The notes under the pieces were generated by a model. The model saw nothing but the letters and a program-made list of their open reading frames with translations. It did not search any database and was not told the origin of the DNA. From NCBI GenBank assembly GCA_029834535.1, contig JAQMWT010000181.1, positions 25,756 through 89,755 on the forward strand: 64,000 bases of DNA, read 5' to 3'. How positions within the stretch are numbered: the stretch's first letter is position 1; each line of letters begins with the position of its first letter. This DNA comes from Chrysophaeum taylorii (taxonomy: Eukaryota; Sar; Pelagophyceae; Pelagomonadales; Pelagomonadaceae). A program made the position numbers and the translations under genes. This document shows, one piece after another, positions 10,891-21,759 of the stretch.

Positions 10891-12540
10891 CTAACCGTCC
10901 GGGCGCCGCCAGGGGCCAGGCGGCCGAGAGGCGTAGGGGCCGTTGGCGTTTCTGTGAGCGTCTAGGCGCTCCCTGAAGTGCGCCTGTGCGTAGTGCCGTT
11001 GCCGGAGGTGGGCGGTAGCTGCACCGCCTTCGACATACTGGAGGCCTGCTAGAAGGAGACGGGCACGCTCACGATGCACCGTGATGGAGAGGCGCCTGTA
11101 GAGGCGCGTTTTCTGAGCCGCCGTGGCTGCCGCGAGGGAAGGAGCACCCTCCTTGAGGCCGGTGTTGATACCAATTTGACGGGCAAAACGGTGGAGGAGA
11201 CCAAGTAGATTGTCACTACCCTCCGCGAAATTACCAACTACAAACCCCAGCACGGGCCCGAACTCCGCAAGGCGGCCCCGGAACGGACCCCGCGAGGCTG
11301 CCGGGTCGACCCCGCAGAATTTCCTGTCGGCGTACGCAGCGTGCGCGACGTATTCGCGTTGGATGTCGTTGGCCCGCTTGTCGACTGGGCTCGGGGTGCC
11401 ATCGCGGCGGCGATCGACGTTAGTGGTCGGATACCGCGACGGGCAGAATACGATCGTCTTGACCTCGCCGAGGCGGAGACCGCCCGGAGTAGGCGTTCCC
11501 GGTGGCTCCGCGATTGAAAAGTCAGGAACGAGCCTCGACGTGGACTCGAAAGAACGGAAAGCACGACGGGCGAGGGGCGGGGCGCAATTCCAGAACAAGC
11601 CCAAGGGCTCGACCGTGTGCCGGACGCCCCCTTCTTGCAGGAGGCCACTCAACACGTAAAGCACCGAGTCGTGCATGCAGGACCGAGCTCCGTTACGGTT
11701 GACCAAGCGATGGTCCGTGAGCAAGACGTTGCCGTGCGGGTCGAGAACCCGCTGGGTGTCGCCAATAATGCCACGTCCGGACAGCGGTACGCAGGCTGGC
11801 GACGGCAGCCCGACGTAGTTGGCAACGACTCCCGGGAAGTCGCTGTTCGGGAATGCCAGAGATGGCGAGGGCCATGAAGCCACCCAGGCGGTGGAGAGCT
11901 TGTCGGTGCACAGGTAGGACGCCTTGATGACGTCACGCGCAGGGAGAGCACGAAGGCTCGCCTCAAGGCGCTCAGCTCGAAGAGCCTCGCGTTGTCTCGT
12001 CACGGCCCGCTGTACCTTCCCGTACGGGGCTCCGGCCGATGTGTCAATGCCCGCGCATTGTACTGGCGCGGCCAATGGGCCCTCGCCAGGCCTCCCGGTG
12101 TCCGCCTGCAAACGGCTCCAAGCGCCACAGAAAGTGCGGGCCAGCAAGGACGTTGGTTGGGACGCCGCAAGGGTCGCGAAGCGCGAGCTCATGTTGGCCT
12201 CGTCGAAAGAGTTACGCCCCAGCAAGGGCGCGAGCGGCTCGCAGAAACCGCGCACTGTGCCGCCCATGGCCGGAGAGCGGCTGAGCATGCGGGGGAGGAC
12301 CGCACAGGCGGTCCCGGCGAAAGCCGCATCAGCGACATCGGCACGCGAGCGCAATCCAAGGCCACGCAGCCGACTGGGTAAACGCAGGCGGTGTGTCGCA
12401 AAGGGGTCCACAGCCACAATATCGCCGGCAGGGCCCAGCGCCGTGTAGTAGGAGTCAAGGGCCGCGGCGTCGAAACGGGTGAGGGCTGCATGCGAGTCGG
12501 CCGGGTAGGCGTGCTGGGCAACGTGGTCAGCAAGAGAGTA
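10891..12540 (-). pseudogene. LINE C-terminal region with restriction-like endonuclease
   Basis: A 508-codon frame (12417-10891) starts with the end of the RT thumb (RLPSRLRGLGLRSRADVADA). Its second half carries RLVPDFSIAEPPG and, about 15 residues on, LRLGEVKTIVF: the PD...(D/E)xK arrangement of RLE nucleases, at about 11525 and 11465. In known RLE LINEs this domain nicks the target DNA that primes reverse transcription. No CCHC knuckle is evident between RT and nuclease. The C-terminal ~100 residues are Arg-rich. Confidence 0.7.
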
Positions 12541-13049
12541 GCACAGTAGTACATGACAGCATGGGCGGCATGGCGCGAGTGTGACGTGAGTGCACCTTGA
12601 ATAGTTTCGATCTTATAGCACATTTTGTCGATTTTCTCGCTCACCTCTTGCCGGGCAAACGACGGGGTGCCAACCGCAATGCCGCCAATCGTGATGCCCT
12701 CACTCACGACCCTAATGCCGCGGAGAGTTCGAAACGAGCAGCCGCCCTCTGTGCGCCATTCCACTAGATCCTGGACGGAGGGGTCGTCCAAGACACGAAG
12801 ACCCTAGGCCGGGCAGTGGAGGTAGGACTTGTCAAGCCGCAGTGTACCGTTGCGCACCTTGATCTCATTCCCATACGCCAGAGCAGCCAGCACAGCTTCG
12901 CGTGGAGGGCCAGCCATGACGCCGTCATCGAAGAAAAAGCGGGCACAACCCCCGTGCGAGCTGAGACGGTCGTCTGATGCCTTCTGCTCGGGGAAGGCAG
13001 CCACCGCGCACACAGCCGGGAAAGTGGGCATGCCCTGGCGTCCGCCGTT
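12540..13049 (-). pseudogene. LINE RT palm and thumb
   Basis: After the SINE-like insert the frame reads NGGRQGMPTFPAVCAVAAF, then CARFFFDDGVMAG (about 12925), the RT active site with Phe in place of the usual Tyr, followed by LRLDKSYL and ITIGGIAVGTPSF (thumb). A TAG stop at about 12806 and a frameshift near 12540 break it. The order of blocks matches other non-LTR RTs. Confidence 0.72.
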
Positions 13050-13057
13050 CTCTGAAC

Positions 13058-13447
13058 TAACTAACTAACTTCAGACCTCACCCGAGCATGGGAGCCAGGC
13101 CAGACAGGCAGGAGCCGATCCGGAATCACAGAGGAAAAATCACGCAGTTTGGGCTGAGGCGAGGGACGAGGACTCGTTGGTGACGGACCGCCACTGCGCG
13201 CGGTCTTGTGCGAAGTCGTGCAAAAGCGTCGCAGGCCGCAAACGTGTTGGTCCACGAACAATCGACCTGTCCGTCGCGTTCTGCCCAACCGAGCGAACCC
13301 CATCCCAGCGCGGACTTTCCGGGTGCTAACCGGCCAGCCCGGGAGGCGAGCAGGCACCGTCTCACTCCGGGACGGCCGGGGCCGCCGCAGGGAGCAAGCG
13401 TGTTAGGCGCCGTCCTCCATCGCAACCAACGGTTAGCGATCGCAGGG
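13058..13447 (-). mobile_element. SINE-like retroposon, copy 1, inside the LINE RT
   Basis: A 390-bp insert is flanked by CTCTGAAC on both sides (13050-13057, 13448-13455) and ends in a short (GTTA)n tail in its own orientation. A second copy is at 50273-50636. Removing it joins the LINE RT frame at GGRQGMP, the expected RT motif. It has no long coding frame. It could be a SINE or the 3' end of an unseen LINE. Confidence 0.7.
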
Positions 13448-15748
13448 CTCTGAACGGAAGGAGGCAAAGTCGCCGTCAAGAACTATGGGGGAAACCGGCG
13501 TCAACTCGGCCTCTGCAAGGCGCCCGAGCGACGCAAGGTTGCCCCCTGCTGCGTAGCATCGCTGCGTCGCAGTTGCGCGTTCGATGTGGTTGAAGCAGTT
13601 CTCCTCATCGATCTTGATGATGGCAAAATCGGGACGTAGCTCCAACAAAGAGCGCAGTCCAAAGATGAATGGAGAGATCCCGGGAGCCACGTCGACGCCG
13701 CACTGAACTGGATAGCAATGTGCGGCAACATCGTCACGGATTAGCAACGCGAAAGCGCGGCCAGTGGCTCTCGCGCGCACGCAGCCCATCGCAATAGGAA
13801 GCGCGTCCGGCACCGCGTCCGGGGACTCGAGAGGTTTCTTCGAGAGCGGCACGAGGAGGCTGGTACCGACGAAGGTGTAGTACCAGGCGGGAAGCTCGCC
13901 GGCAACGTACGCAGTCTCGAACTCGTTTACAAGAGACATGACGCGCTGGGCCTACGGGCAGGGGAATTCGCACGCCAGAACTGAGAGATGCTCGTTCCGG
14001 AGCCCTGCGGGCCCGATCCCCGCCTTCGGTGGCAAGCGGCGATAAATCTCGGTAAGGTCGAGGACAATACGCGGCGCGGAGCCGCGATCGAAGCCCCCAA
14101 TCGAATGATTGCGCGACGGGTGTTTAGCTGCCTTCTGGGCGATAACACGGGCATCGCTGGCGTTGGCGACGCCCAACCTGACAATAAGCGCGACGGCCTT
14201 TCCCAACTGACCGGCATGAATGAGGTTCATGACCCTGGTCAGATCGTGGGCCGGAGGAGCGCGCCGGCCGCGCGCACGTGCGTTATCCACGTCACGGACG
14301 AAGCAGTCAAATACACGCTCGTAGTCCCGACATTCCCACGCGTCAAAGCGGGCCGAGACAGCCGCGCGGCCGCGCTCGCCCCCGCGAATCGATCTGAAGA
14401 AGAGGAAGTGCGCGATAGTCAGCCACTTGATATCCCTCGAACGCTCCAAATCGTCGGCCGCGTCATTCCATCGCTGCGTTATGTCAACCATGGCCCGTGC
14501 CCAGCGCACTGCGACGTCGGAAAGGCACGGGTTCACGAAGACACGGAGCTGGTCCAGGTCGAGCTCGTCGATAACCGAACAGGGATTCGCAGGATCCCGA
14601 CGTGCCATTGGGGGTGGGGACGGATATGCCGCGCGAAGATGATCCGCCGCTGTCTGGGCTCCAGCAGCGGCGGCAGCACGGTCCGCCGTGGCCGTAGCTC
14701 GCGCGGCCGAGGCAATGTCGGCAGCGTCGGCCGCCGCCGCCGCCGCAGCGCTATCTCGCAGTGCCTCCGCCTCCGCTGCGGCGGCCGCCGCATCGGCTAC
14801 AGCTCGAGCATCTGCCGCCCGAGCTGCCGCCGCTGCCGCTTGAGCCGCCGCCGCCGCAGGGTCGGGAGCTGACTGTCGCCGTCGGCGCCCAGTGCCTATT
14901 GACTCTGACCGGCCAGGGTGTGGCTGTGAAGGTGGCGGTGGCGATGGATTAGGGTGGCTGCGCGTACTCCGACCGTGTGTGCGCACGGACGAGTCGTCGC
15001 GCTCCTTACGGCATTGCGCAGGTCCGTCGAGGCGCCTGCAGGCGTACTCCTGATCCACAGCTGCAGAGCGCTCCCGGGCGTATGCGACCGCGGCAGCAAC
15101 AGCGGCTTCATTGTCCGTGGCGAAGGTCCCCATCAGTGGCGCGTCACGAGCAGCGACAGCACGGTTGAGGGAAGCGAAGACCTGCTGTGCCTTGTACTCG
15201 TGGAACACCGAGAATCGAGCCGCGGCCGCCCCATCGATGGCCATGCGCACAATCCGCGCAGCCTTGCGGAATTCTGCGTTCGCCCGAGTCGACGAAGTAA
15301 TCCCGAGCACAGCTCGGGCGGCGCCCATAGAGAAAGAAGCCGAAGCGCGTAGTCCATGGAGCGCGGCGTATTTGGTATTAATGAACTGCTCGACTTCACT
15401 CTGGGCGATGTGGAACACGAACGGGAGGGCTTGCTCAAGGGCCAAACCGAGAGCGACAGCCGTCGAGTGCAAGGGCACGAATGCTGCCGCAACAGACAGA
15501 CCGAGTGTGGTGACCAGTCCCCGACTGCCCATGGCCGTGAAGGCGGGACTGATGTCAACTATGGTCACCGACTCGAGCTTGTACGACGATGGGACGGAAC
15601 GCCGAACGGCTCGCGCCTGGCGAGTGGGGTGGAAAGCACTCGCCCCGGATTCAGGGTCTCGGATCGGCCTCGCAAATCGCAGGTGTAGCATGCCGCGATG
15701 AAGACGGAGGAGCTTACCGCTCGTCGCTGTGTGGCCGCCGCGTCTCAA
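13433..15748 (-). pseudogene. LINE ORF, N-terminal part and RT fingers
   Basis: A single frame from about 15748 to 13433 is broken only by TAG at 13952-13954. The first 230 codons match nothing I know. An Arg/Ser/Pro-rich stretch follows, then about 80 residues dominated by Ala (about 14640-14890), likely one long helix. The RT part includes PPKAGIGPAGLRNEHLS (about 14000), VPLSKKP, PIAMGCVRAR (about 13790) and KIDEENCFNHIER (about 13600), which holds the first catalytic Asp in a D-x-x-N-x-F context. The start codon is uncertain; the first ATG in frame is near 15694. The frame is closed at 13448 by the SINE-like insert. Confidence 0.7.
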
Positions 15749-15783
15749 ATTCCCTCCATCACTTTCAACTTATCCTAGGGTTA

Positions 15784-15928
15784 GCACCTTCGCATCTCAC
15801 ACTAAACAAATCAGAAAACATCGCCGTGTTAGCAACACCGTGCTGTCCTCGTTGTTAAGAACAGGACAGGGCAGCCTACCACTGCTCTCGCTCTACCGGA
15901 GGGTAGCACAGTAGAAATTACTGTTCTC
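15784..15928 (+). repeat. 3' LTR of E3, second part
   Basis: It continues the LTR after the LINE duplication. The first ~85 bp match 2694-2767 almost base for base. The end at 15928 is fixed by the TAGATGC repeat and by E2 coding sequence that follows at once. Confidence 0.75.
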
Positions 15929-15929
15929 T

Positions 15930-17050
15930 AGATGCATCCACAGAACTCAAATTCAACGTTCGTAGGAAGCAACATATCCCTGTCAAGGCGATTCCCTGTA
16001 AGTCGCTCGCTCATAGCACAGTCGAATATCTGAATGCCAAGGAAAGAGCCAACCGCTCCCACAAGGTACACCACTGCCCTGACATCGTTGGTGCTAAAGC
16101 TCCTGCCGTCATTGCTCGTCCTGGCTTCTCTGCCTCGGATATACCCTACAGAGACCTCTGCATCGACTGCAATTGCCATAACAAACGTCATCGCCATGAT
16201 CAAGAGAACCAGACAAGCCCAATTTTGAACAGACTCACCGACCAGGTAAAGTCTGGCTTGCGATGGTGGCTACGTCACCATTCCCTCTGAAAGGGGCGGC
16301 TTCACGCACATCATTGTATTCAAAAAACTACGATCAAAATTTCCTACTGGCTTACTTTACGCGCACTACCAACGCAACCGAATTCACGCAAGCCCTGCAC
16401 TACTTGTTTGCCTTTTGCAAGACACAACTAAATGTACATTTGCGTACGGTATACTCCGACGCGTTCCGGCCGTATACTCCGACGCGTTCCGGCCGTATAC
16501 TCCGACGCGTTCCGGCCGTACTTCGGCCAACATATCACTACCCCCTGCCGGGTAGATAAAGGCATCAACCTCGTTGCGTTCCCGCCTTACCTTCATCAAA
16601 TAAACCACGAAGTCGAACCGAGCATAGGTTTTGTTGCTTCTGCCTCCTCCACTCGCCTCCGCAACCTACTCAATGCCCATTACCGTGGCGCCAAAATCGT
16701 GGAACCCGCAGTCCACTTTCCGTGGGCTGTGGTCCATACAATCCAAACCTACAATATTTTACCGAATGCCTAACTCGAACGTATTGACCACGCCAGCATC
16801 CGTCCACAACAATTTCTTTTTAACCAACTGACCACTCCTCAACATGATCCCCTTAAAATATTCGGCAATGAGTGCTTTCTCCTTCTAGAACCTCACGAAC
16901 ATCACAAATATGAACCGTATCGTCGACACTATCTATACCTGTGCTGTGCCAATTCGCAGAACCTGCTTGTTTCTCCTCGTGTTGACCACAAAGCTGATGT
17001 CGTCCTCAACCCTGAAAATCGCCAACTTCACGTTACCTCCAAGCTGACCT
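15930..17050 (+). pseudogene. Integrase of E2
   Basis: The sequence resumes with an acidic-to-basic linker (ELKFNVRRKQHIPV), then the zinc-binding start (H-K-V-H-H-C-P-D about 16065, C-I-D-C about 16170). The core has CDGGYVTIPS (16258), YSDAFRPY (about 16450) and INHEVEPSIGF (16605), giving D-D-E. Single-base changes and a 23-bp triplication at the second Asp break the frame. The region to 17050 (ECFLLLEPHEHHKYEP, then ADVVLNPENRQ) matches the IN C-terminal part of E7. Confidence 0.72.
16449..16517 (+). repeat. 23-bp unit repeated three times at the IN active site of E2
   Basis: The unit GTATACTCCGACGCGTTCCG plus GCC is present in three perfect tandem copies. It covers the codons of the second catalytic Asp (Y-S-D-A-F-R-P). 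Two extra 23-bp units change the reading frame. Confidence 0.9.
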
Positions 17051-18114
17051 TCACCAATTTGATTCAGCGCTCCACCCAGGACCCTGAACATGCACCTCCA
17101 CCTGATGCTCCACCCATGTCTTTCGACATCACCCCGTATCGAGATGACGACCCCGAGGATGCGTTGCAGAGGGGGATTCACACTCAGAGGGGGCACCCCA
17201 CTGCTCCGTCTCCTTCCCCCGCTCCCGCTCCGTCGCCGTCTCCGCCTCAGTCTTCTACTTCTACCCCAGCAGCTTCACCTCCTGCTGACGACAATACTCT
17301 TTCGCCACCACCAATTCTCCCTTCTTACAAGAGCATATTTTCCCAAGACAACGTTCAACTGGTCCCGGGTCATAAACGCCCCAACCAACGCAACGCATCC
17401 TCTATGGCATCTGTGACTGCTCGGCTCAAAGCCTCCACTGTTGGTGCCTACAAAGCCACTGGTGGCGAACTCGCTGACTTCCGATGGGACCTTCAGCATC
17501 GCTTTCTCGATTTCAAATCACCCACCCTCTCCGCCCTCGACTCCTCTGGTGGCATCCACTGGACGGCTCTCTGCCCAGAGGGGGAACAGGCTATGCTGGT
17601 ACAACACCTTCTCCCATTACGTACCGACCTTTTAACTCGATATCCTTTGATTGATGGTGTTTTATCGCAAACCAACTACGCATCAAGCATTCCGTCGGCT
17701 ACACACTTCACCACGACGACACACCATTCTGCCACCTTCCGTCTTCTCTTATTGCCATGTTCACGGCACACGCCTCTGTTGTTGGTGTTTCCCCATTGCA
17801 ATCTGCTTACTCCTACCTGGCACCTACCAGCCTCATCGATCATTCGAGTTTGGCGCTACATCCGCTGCAGTATCTGACCTGGAGGAACATATCCTCTGCT
17901 CTACCGAGCACATTACCCAGGTACTTCACGAGGAACCTCAACCACCAGGAACCTGACAATTCCACTCCTTCCACTTGCGCCACTCACGCCTATCCTGAAG
18001 TCTTTACACTGCTTCGACCGAAAAGTCGTTAAAATATGCCCCCCCAGCCACCGTAGGCCCGGATGAATACAAAGCCCAAGAGGCCGACGTATCTATCGAT
18101 GAGTACAAGCTCAA
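17051..18114 (+). pseudogene. IN-RT linker domain of E2
   Basis: The frame 17059-17877 runs from a Pro/Ser/Ala-rich tract to a conserved block shared by all lineage A copies: ARLKASTVGAYKATGG, then ADFRWDLQHRF and a Cys-Pro-Glu-Gly stretch. I do not know this block; its conservation in every copy suggests a structural role in the polyprotein. After about 17640 frames change. A degenerate cleavage-like site TEKSLKY lies at 18017-18037, just before the RT domain. Confidence 0.55.
17170..17202 (+). promoter_or_regulatory. Paired internal polypurine tracts (central-PPT candidates)
   Basis: Two CAGAGGGGG runs stand about 20 bp apart and a third CCAGAGGGGGAA lies near 17577. The same pair and third copy occur in E4, E7, E9 and E10. 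Such tracts can resist RNase H and prime plus-strand DNA; here they also encode Q-R-G, so a protein reason is possible. Confidence 0.4.
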
Positions 18115-19817
18115 GTGTCTACAAGGACTTACTCCCGAAGACCGGCACCTTACATCAAGGCGATTGCAAAGGAGCTGCACGATATAGTGCGCTTCGGATG
18201 CTTCAAGCTAGCTCCACCTGATGCTTCGACTCGCCCAATTGACCGTCGCCTGGTACTCAAGATCAAGACCGATTCGTCCGGGGAGTATATCAAGCACAAA
18301 GCTCGGTTTGTCTTGCGTGGCTTCCTAGCTTCACTTGGCGCCGATTTCTTTGGGACGTTTAGTCCCATGGCAACGATGACTGCTATACGTGTCATCTTAG
18401 CTATTGCTGCTTACAAGAACCTACCCGTGTACCACAGCGACGTGCCCAACGCGTTCGTCCAGTCTGACATAGACGCGCACGTCTACGTACAGCTTCCCGA
18501 TGGCATCAAATTACTCGATCCTCAGGACGATAAGTACCGTGGTCGCCGCTTGCCCAAGTTACTGAAGTCTCTTTATGGACTCAGGCAATCTCCCTCTCTC
18601 TGGAACAAGGAGATCGACAGCTTCTTTCGGAGCCTTGGGTATAAGCGACTCCATGCGGACACATGCTTATATGTTCGCACGTCTACCCATGCTCGATTCC
18701 TCATTTGTAGCTTATCGGTGGATGATATCGTTATAGTTGCGAATGATGATACCCTGCGCTCTGAGCTCCAAGAAGCACTACATAAGCGCTTCTCCGTGGA
18801 ACAGTTCGAGCCAGTCCATACTCTTCTGGGAATGCGTGTCTGCCGAACGTCGGATGGATCCATTTCTCTAGACGTCCAAGCCAAGTTAGACTCGCTATTC
18901 GACGACCATCCCATATTGAAGACACTCACTCCGCTGAAGTATCCGATGTCATATACGCTCACCTACAAGGAAGGTTCTCCTTCCACCGATTTGGAACTCT
19001 ATATCCACAACCATTTCGCGACCCTACTTGGCAAGTTGGTATTTATGCAAGTCGCATGTCATCCAGATTGTTCTCGAGCTCTAGGACGCTGTTCCCGAGG
19101 GCTCTTCGTCTCTGGTTTCACCCGACAGGGAGCGCTATTGAGAATCACTTGCGCGTTATCTCATCTAACCGAATTGGCTTATCGACCATAGTAGACTATC
19201 CGGACAAAGATATTGCTACGGGCAAGTTCGACCCTCTCGTTGCTATGGTGGATGCTGACAATGCTCCTTCACTGGAACAGGGAGATAGGAAGTCCACTAC
19301 TGGCTATGTCTTCTACCTGTACAACTTCCTCATCGCCTTAAAGAGCAAGCTACAACCTATAGTCTCGTGCTCTACCCACGAAGCTGGGCTCATCGCACAA
19401 AGTATTTGCGCTGACGAAGCCGTCTGGCTCCGTAAACTACTCCTTGAGCTCTCGTTCGTGGTTAATCCGACATTCTACACGAACACGCAGGCTGATCCTC
19501 CATCCGATTTTGATGCAGACAACTAGCCTATTGCCGATGATATGCGCTTCATCAGAAGCCTGCCTCTGTTGTCTGACAACGCGGCGGTCGTCCACACGTC
19601 TAATAGTCCTGACGGCTCTTCTCGCAGCAATGCCCCCTCTACACGATGGTTCAAAATTCGCGAGTATGTCGCATTACAGAAGATTCGCGTCCATCATGTC
19701 CCTGGCAAGTTAGATGTAGCTGATGGCTTTACAAAGCCTCTTGCAGCCGACTTTGCTACGTTCCGCTTTCTTCTAGATATACCGCATGTTCCTGGCTCAG
19801 ACCAAGACGAGACCTAA
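18115..19817 (+). pseudogene. Reverse transcriptase - RNase H of E2
   Basis: RT is intact for about 330 codons: LVLKIKTDSSG, KARFVLRGFLAS, SDVPNAFVQSD, LLKSLYGLRQS and the active-site SLSVDDIVIV (about 18715). A deletion after RALGRCSRG removes the RT-RH junction and shifts the frame. RH follows in another frame with MVDADNAPSL (19247), STHEAGLIA (19374) and LSDNAAVVH (19570), with an in-frame TAG at 19525 and a final TAA after DQDET. Downstream, in that same frame, the codons read LTLVTAMSLD before a TAG, the degenerate form of the SLNY site seen in E7-E9. Confidence 0.75.
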
Positions 19818-20049
19818 CCGCTAACTCTGGTGACCGCAATGTCGTTAGACTAGTCCTTCTGTTTATCACCATGACCCTTTTCGTTCTCCCTGATAAGATC
19901 ACTGATGCTCCTTCAGCCAGCATGGTGAACAACACTACTCTCGAAGACTCTCAACGTACTATGCAGTCTACTGGATCGGCTATCTGACCTTCCGATCTTG
20001 TGCTCGCAGTTGAACAGTTGGACTTTACCAACCCAGTAACAGGCGAGTA

Positions 20050-20790
20050 GAACCCCATGTCTCTGCACGCTCTCCTTTGCATGTCCTTGTCATCATTGGA
20101 TAAAGATCACAGTATAATGGAAGTATCTCCCCCTGTCACAAACACCTTGACCAACAGCTTACTACCTTGGCTACATGACCAACACCCGGTTGTCATGATC
20201 ACATGCAAAATTAACCTCACATTTGTACCCGTGCGTGTAGACTCCTCTGGACACTGCACTTTGCGGACTTACTGAAACTATCGTTGCTCTTCGAGTCGAC
20301 AAAATACGCATGCCACGCTCTGATTTAGCTTCCTCCGCGCTTCCATGTCAACTTTTTTTTTGTTTTTTTTTTTTTTTTTACATCATGAAAGAGTATGGCG
20401 GATGACCCACCTCCATCTGAGTGAGTCGGCCTTTTGCAAAAGCAAAGGCTCGCCTTGTTCAGTGCACACTACTAATGTACACCATTATCGAACATGATCT
20501 GCCTAATATGCGACCACCCGAATACCACTGTTCGCCCTGTATTACTAAATGCACCAATTCTGTCATTTTTTTGTTACTTCTAACGCCTTGGCCTCTGATG
20601 ATACTATTACCAAACATCACAACACCAGCGTATTCGCTCGGCGCCCACTGTACACGAGCGATCTCAAAGGATCCACTTCTCGTTTGGTATTCCCACCGCC
20701 AAACATTACTTCCTCCTATAGACTAAATGCTTAGTGCCTGATGACGCATGGCTCACGAACACCCCGGTGGTACCATATCGTCCACATTCA
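20050..20790 (+). pseudogene. Relic of a lineage B C5-MTase domain downstream of RNase H
   Basis: Decayed sequence aligns with E3 4740-5260 in order. Around 20185 it reads VVMITCKINLTF against VVVTCEINPTMHA of E3; near 20385 MKEYGG against MKEYDG; near 20440 KARLVQCTLLMYTIIEHD against the motif IV-VI part; and near 20600 SDDTITKHHNTSVFARRPLY against the motif VIII part. Stops and frameshifts are many. It lies where E7 and E9 have the 3' ORF. It may be a fragment of a B element or a second MTase acquired at the 3' end. Confidence 0.55.
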
Positions 20791-21655
20791 TCGTCTACTA
20801 TGGGCATGAGGTCTGAGTTCCTCACTGTCTCGCTATCCCACCTCATATCGCTATGTATGCAAGACAATATCCGACTTTGTGTCACGCTTCTTTGCTTCCT
20901 TCGTGATCTCCGATAGGATTCTTACAGCACGCTTTTTCAGTCCATGTCCTCATTCTCTCTTTATCATCACGCATAATATCTTCCTGGACTTATCTTCTAC
21001 CCATATTAACAACCGTCTTCTGATCACGCATATCAATGAAGATAATAACGTCCAGGTTAGCAAGCTGCTGATGATTCTAACATGAACTGAAAGAAAGTGT
21101 GTTTCTTCATGTGACCTCCGTAGTTTCACTCCTTCATTGCTGTTCACCGACAGTTCACAATTTTCTATCATTTGACCGCTCTTACTAAGAGGACTGCAAC
21201 CCCGACCTAACTTGCAAGTTTCATCTTTTCCACGTTGCATTCAAATGAAACAACGACGCTTCATGGAACATGATGCTCAGGTTGAAGTCTTCCATCCTCG
21301 CCCTTACACATCGACTTATGCCGCAACACAACTCTGCCAAGAGTGTTAACCGTTGCCCGACTCACACTCTGAACGTGAGATGTCTCTGCTCTCTGCCATA
21401 TGTGAGATAAGGTCTAGCAGCGTCGCTACCTGTGCCTTCGCCCTTGCATTCTCCTCCTTTCATTTTGTTTGTTTCCTCTAGCTCTCGCTAAGAACATCCC
21501 GAGTGTTACCTCTCTGACCAAGCCCAAGTCCTGACACTCTCTCCTCTGATGATGAACCCGTTGTGCCACTTTATGTGACCTCCGAGGTGCACTTATTGTT
21601 CATCCTGATCTCGTCGTTATCACATTTCTCGAGAGATGTCATATTGCTCTGCATC
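20791..21655 (+). other. Degenerate 3' region of E2, no recognisable gene
   Basis: AT-rich, frame-poor DNA between the MTase relic and the polypurine tract. I see no clear match to the 3' ORF of E7 or E9. The last ~100 bp (from about 21575) align with the untranslated DNA upstream of the LTR in E8 (48975-49090). Confidence 0.5.
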
Positions 21656-21759
21656 AAGACATCTCGAAGGGTGCAGAGTAATCTGCCAACTCCCACCCTT
21701 ATTCCGTCCGTCGAGAGCGCGATCTCTTCCTTACCCTTCTTCTTCCCTTTTCACCAAAT

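Larger units (their letters stand above)
10750..15770 (-). mobile_element. RLE-type non-LTR retrotransposon (LINE)
   Basis: A 5.0-kb element on the minus strand is flanked by a 13-bp target-site duplication, TATCCTAGGGTTA (10737-10749 and 15771-15783), inside the E3 LTR. It is GC-rich, unlike the Copia DNA. It encodes an RT with FFDDG at the active site and a C-terminal PD...ExK endonuclease, the signature of restriction-like-endonuclease LINEs (the R2, CRE, NeSL group and relatives). Lesions: two TAG stops, one SINE-like insertion and at least one frameshift. The 3' end has no poly(A), only a T/C/A-rich tail made of CTTACAC-like units. I cannot name the clade. Confidence 0.8.
2645..15928 (+). 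mobile_element. E3: Copia-type element, lineage B, near full length, nested in E2
   Basis: A direct repeat TAGATGC flanks the element (2638-2644 and 15929-15935), as expected for a target-site duplication, and E2 coding sequence resumes exactly after it. The LTR start (2645 and 10700) shares a ~50-bp block including AAATTCTATTTAGGGC, and the LTR end part recurs at 15784. The order is gag, PR, MTase, IN, RT, RH, with no 3' ORF after RH, unlike lineages A and C. A LINE (10750-15770) splits the 3' LTR. The pol region keeps long frames broken by only a few stops. Confidence 0.85.

Noticed and set aside
13988-14872. A 294-codon plus-strand frame opposite the LINE
   Set aside because: It is the antisense shadow of the GC-rich LINE RT frame; composition is Arg-rich nonsense and no motif is seen.
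20348-20379. Long T-run as a transcription terminator
   Set aside because: It sits inside decayed E2 DNA with no adjacent Pol III gene; a simple homopolymer is more likely.
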